This document shows, one piece after another, positions 16,631-23,555 of a stretch of 23,555 nt of DNA. Each line of letters starts with the position of its first letter. Positions within the stretch are counted from its first letter, which is position 1. The position numbers were made by a program, and so were the translations under genes. The stretch is taken from the NCBI GenBank assembly GCA_018398765.1, contig JAHBMJ010000355.1, positions 1 to 23,555 of the forward strand, given 5' to 3'. The stretch comes from Chromera velia (lineage: Eukaryota; Sar; Chromeraceae). The notes beneath the pieces are model-generated. The model was given only the letters and a program-made list of their open reading frames with translations. It was not told the origin of the DNA and made no database searches.

Positions 16631-18088
16631 TCACTCTCCTCCCCACCAACCAACCTTTCCTTGCTCGTGCCGCACACGTGCGAGAAGATACAGCAGCCGT
16701 TTGCAGCGCCCCAGCAGACGCACTCCTCCTCCTGCCGCCTCGACTTCTTCTCTCCGAGTTCTCTCTGTCCTCCCATCATGGTCCCCCCTGACAGCAGAGG
16801 AGCTCCCCCACCTCTGTTCAGAGTCCATACACACATCCTCCTCCTCCTCCTGCTGCTGCTGTGTGTCTTTCGGGGTACCAAGGGGGGAGGCAGCAGGGGG
16901 GTCCGGCAAGGTGGTCCACCCGGCAGACCGAAGACCGGCCTCAAGAGACGCGGCGGTCTCCTCTAGCACACGTGCACGCCCTCTCTGCTGCAAATGGGAG
17001 GAGGCGCCTGTCCCCCCAGACTTGCCGCCAGCCTTATCCTCTCCTGCGCCCTCTGCCCCCATTGCTAAAGACAAAAGAGAGAGCAGCCCGATCGCCCTCG
17101 CCTCGTGGAGACGGGACCACAAGAGCTCCCTTCTCTCTCTCTCCCTCCTTCCAAATCCAGAGGAGGACGACGAAGAGGAAAAAGTAAAATCACCCGAAGA
17201 ACACCCCCGAATCCCCCCCCTTCCGCTCCCTCTCCGTGCTGTCTGCTCTAACAGCAACTCGGCGGCATCAAGCAGAGAGAGTGCCTGGGAAACGCGACTC
17301 GAGGCTGAGACCGCATCTGCATCTGAGCTGCTGCTGCTGCCAATTCCCCCCTCCGCACATCCCCTCTGAACCCGAACCACCCCCTCAGTGTTCTCCTTCT
17401 CTTCTAATCCCTGGCCAGGGGGTCCGGAGGGACGGTCGTCCTCACAGCAGGTTGGCGGGGGGGGACAGTCAACCGCAACCGAGAGCAGAACCTCTGCACG
17501 GCAGAGTGCCGCAACGGCCCGGGCCTCCCCGTCCCCTTCTGCCTCTGCCTGCGCACAGCCTGCAGCAAGGGGAAGCAGCACCCGGGCGTCTGCAGAGGAA
17601 AGGGGGAGAGACAGAGAGTCACCCTCACCAGCTCTCCCTCTCCTGTTCCCTTCCAACACCCCAATACCCGCCCTTTCTTTCTCTGCACCTGGAGACCCAC
17701 TGCCCGATCCTGTCACCCCTCTCGCTTCCTTCCCCCCTCCTCCATACCGCCGCGACCACTCCAGTGTCTGCCCAGGAGGCCCGCATACCCCCCCCCGTTC
17801 CCTCTGGAGCGACGCGGCGAAACGGAAGAGCTGCCGCGAGAACGGAAGGGGAGGGGGGGGCTTCTCTGAGCCCTCTGACCTCATCTCCCCATCCCCTCCT
17901 CTTTTTTCGTTCCCCCCAAAGTGGTCCTTCCGATCTGCCTCGGAGAGAGACCTGCACTTCCGTGCGTGCCGTCTCCGCGTCAGAGAGCGTGGGGGCAGGC
18001 ATCGGAGAACGCACAAATCACAAAGAGCGCAAAAAGCGGTGGGGGGGTAGTCGGAGCTTCCTTGATTGCTGCCAGATCTCGCTCTCTC
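16631..18088 (-). CDS. Terminal exon(s) of the minus-strand gene
   Basis: The frame is open from 18088 to TGA at 16631. From about 17600 to 16631 coding is convincing: LSSADARVLLPLAAGCAQAE, ALSLLDAAELLLEQTARR, LLWSRLHEARAIGLLSLLSL and VRLLGRCKRLLYLLARVRHE form helices, separated by a run of seven Ser and a Gln/Glu run. The first 100 or so residues are Cys/Arg-rich and less convincing. The acceptor CTCTGCAG at 18091-18089 also opens ERDLAAIKEAPTTPPP in another frame, which would need one more intron near 18000. Confidence 0.68.
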   Translation of the reverse strand, partial: ERARSGSNQGSSDYPPTAFCALCDLCVLRCLPPRSLTRRRHARKCRSLSEADRKDHFGGNEKRGGDGEMRSEGSEKPPPPLPFSRQLFRFAASLQRERGGVCGPPGQTLEWSRRYGGGGKEARGVTGSGSGSPGAEKERAGIGVLEGNRRGRAGEGDSLSLPLSSADARVLLPLAAGCAQAEAEGDGEARAVAALCRAEVLLSVAVDCPPPPTCCEDDRPSGPPGQGLEEKENTEGVVRVQRGCAEGGIGSSSSSDADAVSASSRVSQALSLLDAAELLLEQTARRGSGRGGIRGCSSGDFTFSSSSSSSGFGRRERERRELLWSRLHEARAIGLLSLLSLAMGAEGAGEDKAGGKSGGTGASSHLQQRGRARVLEETAASLEAGLRSAGWTTLPDPPAASPLGTPKDTQQQQEEEEDVCMDSEQRWGSSSAVRGDHDGRTERTRREEVEAAGGGVRLLGRCKRLLYLLARVRHEQGKVGWWGGE

Positions 18089-18418
18089 CTGCAGAGAGGT
18101 ATTCCAAAAGAGCAAACACAAATGCATGAGAGCAGGCGGGCAGAAAAAGCCATTCCATTGTGCCATTCCAAAGCCCATCCCATCTAAGAAAGAACAGCAA
18201 GATCAGGAGGCAGAAAAATAAACCAGTTCCGAAATTGAGCGGGCTCGAAGTCTACAAAGAGCCATTGCAGCATCAACAAAGTGACATACTGTCGGTGCAG
18301 TGAGGCCCACGCATGCACGCACAAGCGAGCGGATGTCCTCAATCTTTCAACACATAGACACGCACTGCAAAAGTCAACCAAAATAGAAAGGCCACATCAA
18401 CGCAAACATATGTATAAT

Positions 18419-18463
<45 letters not shown>

Positions 18464-18858
18464 CATACATACATACATTGTGTCGATATTCATCAAAGAG
18501 AAGGAATGACTTTCCTATTTGCTGTCAGAGAGGAGATAGCTGCTGTTGCTGCTGCTGCCCGACCTTTGCTGCATCCCCACTGCTTCTTGTCCGGACGGCG
18601 CTGCTTACTCCAAACGTCCTTTCGACCTAAGGGGAAAAGGCAAAGCAAGGGAAGGAAGACAGGAATGCTTGAGAGACAAAAGCTATAGAGCGATACTTTA
18701 TCATTGCAAAATGAATTGAACGAACAGGTGATAGAAGATCAAATTATCGCAACAGACAGACAGTCTGCATGCCCGGGCACATTCCGATCTTTCTTTCGAC
18801 CCGGTACATGCCGAGAAAGAAAGAAAGTACGTGCCGAGAAAGAAAGAAAGAAAGAAAA

Positions 18859-18892
<34 letters not shown>

Positions 18893-21800
18893 AGACATGC
18901 ATGCGGAAAGAAGCGGCCAACCTCGACCTCAATCTATGTCTTTCCTTCTGCTCCCTTCTTCTCTGCATTGTTCATTCTTCTTGCACCGCCACGCCCGACT
19001 GACTGCTTCTTCGGCGAAACACAAAATTTCCCTCAGCCGGCTCTCATCGGCACTCGGCGGGTCATCCGACTTCCCCTGCTGCTGCTTGTCTCTCCCTCCA
19101 GATATCCCGAAAAGCGCGGGAGAGGAAGACGGCGCAGAGAGAGCACGCCCTACTGCAGCCACATGAGAGGCGGCGCTGCGCTGTCCACTCAGCAGACCGT
19201 TCCCCCCACCGCCCTCTTCTTCTCTCCTTGCTTGTGCAAGACTCGAGAACGTGCGCGCATTCGCCAAAAGACAAAGAGACAAACGGCAAGCAGAATCTCT
19301 CAACTCCTTCCACTTCTGCTGACCATCCCTCCCTCCCGCCCATCTTCGTTGAGACATCAGCCGAGACTCCTGTCTCTTAATTCCGCCAGGCCCCTCCTTT
19401 CTCTCTCTCAACACCCCCCCGTGCACAAGATCAGAAAGCCCCAATCTAGACAGCGAGGGGGCAATCCCAGAAGGCGGGTCCCCGCTCTCGCTCCCGTCCT
19501 CTCCACTCCAATCACTCTCCTCCTCCCCCTCCTCCACGTCCAATGCAGAAGAAGGGCGTGCCCTCACTGTCGGAGGCCCCATCCCCCCACCCTGCCCCTG
19601 CCCCCCTGCAAACCCAGTACTCGGCATTCCGACAGCAGACGCACTAGGAGGACGCCCCCCCGAGTCAACCGGAGGTGCAAGCAGAACCCCCCCTGCCGTC
19701 TCTGCCACTCGCCCCCTCACAGCGAAAGGGAAAGGCAGCGGAAGTGGAAGGGACAGCAGAGCAAGCTCACTCGCGCTACCTGCACCAAACGACAACCCTG
19801 AGGGCCCCCCTCCGTCCCCTCCCGTTGATGCCCCCGTCGGTTGTGGTTGTTGCTGTTGAGGTCTCCTTTCTCCTCCCTCCGCCTGAGGGTTGAGGGAAGC
19901 CGGGAAGCCTGGGCAAGGGAGGATGCCGCTTGCACCCCCGACATTTCTGCCGAGAGAGAAAGTGTCTGCATGCAGAAGGAAGAAGTAAAGACGCGTAGAA
20001 GAAGTGAAGCTTCACACAGACGTTTGTTTCCCTTCCACCCTTGTGACCATGTTCGTTCGTTTGTGTGTAGGAAGGAAGCGTCGCCTGCTCTCTCTCTCTC
20101 TCTCTGAGACAAGCAAACAGTCCCCTTCTCTGCTCTCTCTGTGCCAGAGACACAAAAAAGGACAGTCCGTATCCGAACCCGTCTCTCTTCAAAATCTTGC
20201 TGAGGAAGAGACAGAAGCAGTCTGTGAAGCAGACACTGGCAACAAGCCACCTGACTCCCCCGCTTGATGTATTGAGGTATTGATCGACTGACAACAAACA
20301 CACAAGGCAAGCAAGGAGACTCCCTCGCTTGATGCATTGATCGACTGACAACAAGCACACAAGGCAAGCAACAGGGCCAGACCCCGAGACACACACAGAG
20401 GGTCTAGGCTGGTGTCACGCTTTGACTGTCAAATTCTGTCAGACGTTCAAAAACACGACCGATTCCATCAACTGGCTATCCATATTTTCTTTCAACACAA
20501 ACAAAAGAAACACTTTTGGAGAGAAGACAGAGGCAGCGCGAACGCGGCAAACGATCCGCTCCTCGAGAAGTCAAGAAGACATGCAGTCAGTCAGTCGGGG
20601 GAGGGAACCTTTGCGATTACGGTGACCTAGCGTTCACCCCGACCGACCGACCTCGATCTGCACTGCCCACCCAGGAAAGACAGGAGGCGCCCCCCTCCCC
20701 CCCCTCCCCAGTGCTGCACAGGGTCCCCTCGAGTTCGCTCACACAAAGCAGAAGGCTGTGCAACACGCTTCTGCAACACAAACACACAAACAACATAAAG
20801 GTAAGTGAAATGAAGGAAGAACATGAAAGAAAGACACGCAGCAGCCAAAAAGGAACGAAGTGGTAACAGAACAAACGAGCGAGAGATGGCCGCCGCGAGA
20901 GGAGAGAATTCAGCAGCAAACGGAAGGAAGCCCGCCCACCCACCCACCCACATCCATCAAGGACAAAGACGGGAAAGACGAGAAAGAAGAGAGAGGCGTC
21001 TCTTCCTTCTATAGCAGACCGACCGACCGACCCTTGAAGTCGAGACCGGACAGTGGCTCCCGCGATTGCACTCAGACAGAGGACCAGAGAGCTGCAGCAC
21101 AGAGCAGCCACCCTCAGCATGCTGAAGGCCACCGCAGATTTCAGACACGTCCCCAGTGCTCTGAGGCCACGGGGGACGTCCGACTCCCAGCTGGCCATCG
21201 TGTCAATCTGCACACAGAAGATGAGAAGGAAGTGAGCAACGAGGCAAGAAAGAAAATCGCTCTTTTATCCCCCTTCCATCTTTGAGTGTCTCCGTGTCTG
21301 CATGTGTTTCCCTTCCTTGAGTGTCTCCGTGTCTGCATGTGTTTCCCTTCCTTGAGTGTCTTCGTGTCTGCAGGTGTTTCCCTTCCTTGAGTGTCTTCGT
21401 GTCTGCAGGTGTTTCCCTTCCCAGCATCTTCAGAACAAACTGCGTGTCTGCATGTGTTCCCTTCCCAGCATCTTCAGAGCATGTGTTTCCCTTCCCAGCA
21501 TCTTCAGAACAAACTGCGTGTCTGCATGTGTTCCCTTCCCAGCATCTTCAGAGCATCAGAGCATGCGTTTCCCTTCCCAGCATCTTCAGAACAAACTGAC
21601 GATTCCAGCATATGCAGGGCTGGCTTAGTGAGTCGAGCGCTTCAAAGAGACGTGCCGGCCTTTTCACCTGCTGCACCTTTGCATTCATTCCTCTGTAGAC
21701 TCCATTTAATTGAGAGATGCTTGACGTCCCTACCCCGTCTTTCTCTCTTCTTGAAAAAAAAGACATAGAGTTTATCAAACGACGCGTCAAGATTCAAAGG

Positions 21801-22891
21801 ACATACAGAAAACGGTTTGTGCAGAGAGGAAGAAGGGGAGACCGTCAAACAACCAGCTGACAGACGTTTCCTTCCCCGCCGTCTCCTTCACGCAAAAGAG
21901 GCCCCGAAAGAGAACCGGAGAGGACTGTGGGGGGAAGGGCTGCCAGGGATGATGCAACCGCGCAGAGAATTTTCAAAGAGGCGCAGGCGGACTCCTGCAT
22001 GCACACAGAGAGGCAGACAGATGGTCAGCCGTTCAGTCAGCTTCTCTAAACACATACAAGGTGCATGGAAACTGGAAGAAAAAAGCGAAAGGCATAGAAG
22101 AAACCTTTCAGGGAGATCCTCGGCCATGCCTTTAGCTTTCTTTTTTCACTTTCAATTTCTGGGGAAGGATCTCTCAGGTATCGCCTTCATCATTTCACCA
22201 GCGGAGTGGGAGTACATGAGGGCATCGATCTGCGGAATGCTCCTTCCCCTTCCACCATAGAAGCAAGAGCAGCCACACCAAGACGGGGGGGAAGGGCGGC
22301 AAAGAAAGAAAAGAAAGAAAGAAAGAAACAAGAAAAGGAGAAAACCTGGAAGGAACAACCAAAAGGAAGAAGGAAGCCTCAACCCCCCCCTCCAAAAGAC
22401 TCATTCATTGACAGCCATCCATCCCAACTAACTCCCTGACTCACTCAGTCACTCACCTGCGCGCTCTCAGACGCCGACCGAATCCATCGGAGCACCCGTT
22501 CTGACCTTCCGCCCCCGGTCAGCACCATCCGCTCAGAGCTGTCACGAGCGGCTACGGCAGCCAGACGAATGAGGGTCTCAGGGGTAGGCAGACATCGCCA
22601 TCCTGATCGAGTGCACACGAACGACCAGAGTGAGTGAGTGAAGGGGATAAAAAGAACAACACACAACAAACAATTTGTCAAAGAGAAGCAGGACGCCCGC
22701 ACATCATGCCAAGACGCATGGGTCACGTTCAACAAGCTGCGTTGAGCCTTTTTTTTTCAAAACAAAACACCATTCCATTTCTTTCGCTTTCTTTTTCATT
22801 TTTTTTTACCAAAGAAATTCGACGATGTGGCTTCCCTTCTTTTTGACTTTCCCTCCTCCCCAACACAGGCAGAAGAAAGAAAGATAGGCCC

Positions 22892-22929
<38 letters not shown>

Positions 22930-23281
22930 CACCGAAAAAGAAAAGAACACACCATGCAACGAAAGGTCAACAGACAGAGAAGGAAGAACGCTTCATTGCC
23001 ATGCAGCAAATTGAAGCCCAGACAGACGCACCCACCGTTTTCTGCCGCATAGAGCATTCGCTCAGCCATGGCCACCCTCCGACTCCTCGCCTGCTCCTTC
23101 ACTCTTGCCACATCGTCATCCGATTCTTCTGCGATTCTCCCCTTCTCCCTCTCCGTCTCTTCAAGCCATCGGGTTGCAATCTCGGCTTGCAGAGAGGCGC
23201 CTCTGAGGCCGTCGAGCTGCAGTGGAGTTAGTTCAGTGCGTTGGTTGCGGCGCCGTTCAGTGAACGCATGCGTGGAAGAAT
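16631..23281 (-). CDS. Multi-exon gene for a large helical-repeat-like protein (3' part; 5' end outside the window)
   Basis: Inferred exons in transcript order: 23281-23036, 22602-22457, 21994-21866, 21207-21032, 19946-18987 (or -19004) and 18088-16631. They join in consistent phase (1-1, 1-0, 0-0, 0-2, then one of two options) and give more than 1000 residues ending in TGA at 16633-16631. The product alternates Ala/Leu-rich amphipathic helices (AEVLLSVAV, ALSLLDAAELLLEQTA, LLGRCKRLLYLLARV) with Ser, Gly, Pro, Glu and Gln-rich linkers. That is the look of a TPR- or ARM-like scaffold with long insertions. No catalytic motif, signal peptide or clear membrane segment was seen. I do not recognise the family. 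The first exon starts in phase 1, so more exons lie to the right. The large low-complexity introns hold simple repeats. Confidence 0.65.
18408..18478. repeat. (TA)n and TACA microsatellite in an intron
   Basis: An alternating TA run interrupted by C, ending in four TACA units. It lies in the intron between the last two inferred minus-strand exons. Confidence 0.95.
18812..18893. repeat. (GAAA)n microsatellite
   Basis: Repeats of GAAA. The 5' part is a duplicated block, TGCCGAGAAAGAAAGAAAGT followed by a second copy. It lies just downstream of the probable donor of exon 19946-18987. Confidence 0.95.
18987..19946 (-). CDS. Large internal exon of the minus-strand gene
   Basis: An exon starting after TCTCGGCAG. 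It first encodes a Gln/Pro/Gly-rich stretch (RPQQQQPQPTGASTGGDGGG), then helical and acidic segments, and KWKELRDSACRLSLCLLANA and REILCFAEEAVSRAW near its end. An alternative acceptor, TGGTGCAG, would start it at 19779. The donor is either GCG|GTGCAA (exon left edge 18987, phase 2) or GCA|GTCAGT (19004, phase 0). Both can be joined to the last exon in an open frame. Confidence 0.65.
20090..20106. repeat. (CT)n microsatellite
   Basis: Short CT run in the intron between exons 21207-21032 and 19946-18987. Confidence 0.9.
20261..20373. repeat. 57-bp tandem duplication
   Basis: TGATCGACTGACAACAARCA and the following CACAAGGCAAGCAA occur at 20281 and 20338, both preceded by CGCTTGATG. It lies in the same intron. 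Confidence 0.88.
21032..21207 (-). CDS. Helical exon of the minus-strand gene
   Basis: An exon of 176 bp after TGTGTGCAG. Phase 0 gives IDTMASWESDVPRGLRALGT, then an Ala/Leu/Cys/Ser-rich run (FSMLRVAALCCSSLVLCLSA) that could be a buried helix or a weak membrane segment. The donor CAAGG|GTCGGT (phase 2) is not strong, and an earlier one (ACT|GTCCGG) is possible. Confidence 0.62.
21282..21600. repeat. 35-bp minisatellite followed by a higher-order repeat
   Basis: Four copies of a 35-bp unit start TTGAGTGTCTYCGTGTCTGC at 21282, 21317, 21352 and 21387. They are followed by alternating blocks containing CCCAGCATCTTCAGAACAAA and CCCAGCATCTTCAGAGCA to about 21600. It lies in the intron between exons 21994-21866 and 21207-21032. 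The two parts share GTGTCTGCATGTGTT. Confidence 0.92.
21866..21994 (-). CDS. Phase 0-0 exon of the minus-strand gene
   Basis: A 129-bp exon after TGCATGCAG. It encodes ESACASLKILCAVASSLAAL and then a Pro/Ser/Gly-rich stretch ending GEGN. The donor is AAC|GTCTGT or, 15 bases later, CTG|GTTGTT, both phase 0. It links in phase with the exons on both sides. Confidence 0.55.
22300..22345. repeat. (GAAA)n-rich stretch in an intron
   Basis: Imperfect GAAA repeats in the intron between exons 22602-22457 and 21994-21866. Confidence 0.85.
22457..22602 (-). CDS. Helical exon of the minus-strand gene (phase 1-0)
   Basis: A 146-bp exon between CGATCAG and GTGAGT. In phase 1 it encodes GWRCLPTPETLIRLAAVAAR, then DSSERMVLTGGGRSERVLRW and a helical end with ASESAQ. 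The strong GTGAGT donor and phase agreement make it one of the more reliable exons. Confidence 0.7.
22894..22926. repeat. (CT)n microsatellite in an intron
   Basis: About 16 CT units between exons 23281-23036 and 22602-22457. Confidence 0.95.
23036..23281 (-). CDS. First visible exon of the minus-strand gene (phase 1-1)
   Basis: A 246-bp exon after GGCAACAG and before GTGGGTG. It encodes a strongly helical, charged segment: LQLDGLRGASLQAEIATRWL, then EETEREKGRIAEESDDDVAR and VKEQARSRRVAMAERML. It has coiled-coil character. There is no ATG at its start, so it is internal. Confidence 0.68.
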
Positions 23282-23348
23282 CTGTTGCCCCCCCCAATTT
23301 GCCAAAGTCTACCAGTCGGGAATGAATGCCGAAGAATGGACGACTTTT

Positions 23349-23555
23349 CGAAAGAAAGAAAGAAAGAAAAGACGTCTTGTTTGTTTGAGGGCGGGAGGGA
23401 GGGAAGAGAGCGGCAGAAAGAACGGAGACGAAAAAAGGATGGCTGCGTGGAGTCAGTCAACACAAATACTGCATGGTGTGGGGCTGTTGAAAGCTTTACA
23501 CAGCAGACAAGGCCCAGAAAGAAACGTAGAATGGAGGGAGGGAGGGAGGGAGGGA
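23349..23555. repeat. GAAA and GGGA simple repeats at the right edge
   Basis: GAAA repeats at about 23350-23371, GGGA-rich at 23390-23405 and (GGGA)n from 23533 to the end. The rest shows no coding signal; it is probably intronic in the minus-strand gene. Confidence 0.85.

Noticed and set aside
17236..19801. Long plus-strand frames (for example 17236-18129 and 18704-19801) rich in Pro, Ser, Arg and His
   Set aside because: They are the complement of the minus-strand exons and of GAAA/TC repeats; composition is that of a shadow frame.
20160..20215. Possible small minus-strand exon after CTTCCTCAG (QDFEERRVRIR)
   Set aside because: No convincing donor, and it was not needed to join the neighbouring exons in phase; left out for lack of support.

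Overview
This is eukaryotic nuclear DNA. Genes are split into many short exons with GT-AG introns whose acceptors are mostly a pyrimidine tract followed by CTGCAG or TGCAG. There are minisatellites, microsatellites, a decayed Ty1/copia retrotransposon and a small inverted-repeat element. Intron density, the acceptor style, TGCATGC-type repeats and copia sequences fit an alveolate alga such as a chromerid (Chromera-like), or less well a coccidian. This is inference; nothing in the window proves the species. No rRNA, tRNA, CRISPR or bacterial-style operon was seen.

Positions 1-8600 (plus strand): a 54-bp G-rich minisatellite, then a chain of about 18 short exons (590-8596) that splice in one open frame of about 643 codons ending in TGA. 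The chain is unusually regular. Early exons are phase 1-1, and later ones alternate phase 1-0 and 0-1. Several exons are visible paralogues of each other, which suggests growth by tandem exon duplication. No known domain was recognised. Its introns carry a 22-bp minisatellite, a 154-bp direct duplication, a GTGACA inverted repeat and a 262-bp decayed duplication.

Positions 8600-16600: gene-poor and rich in mobile elements. It holds a decayed copia pol fragment (about 9741-11745, reverse transcriptase then RNase H, no integrase), a possible LTR, simple repeats, a 2-kb zone with GAATAGT/ACTATTC and TTACGG/CCGTAA inverted motifs, a lysine/alanine-rich orphan exon, and a compact 271-bp element (15505-15775) with perfect 16-bp terminal inverted repeats and a 4-bp target duplication.

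Positions 16631-23281 (minus strand): the 3' part of a second multi-exon gene, with six inferred exons in consistent phase. It encodes more than 1000 residues of alanine/leucine-rich helical segments separated by serine, glycine and glutamine-rich linkers. The 5' end lies beyond the window. The two genes converge on the repeat-rich centre and do not show a shared function.
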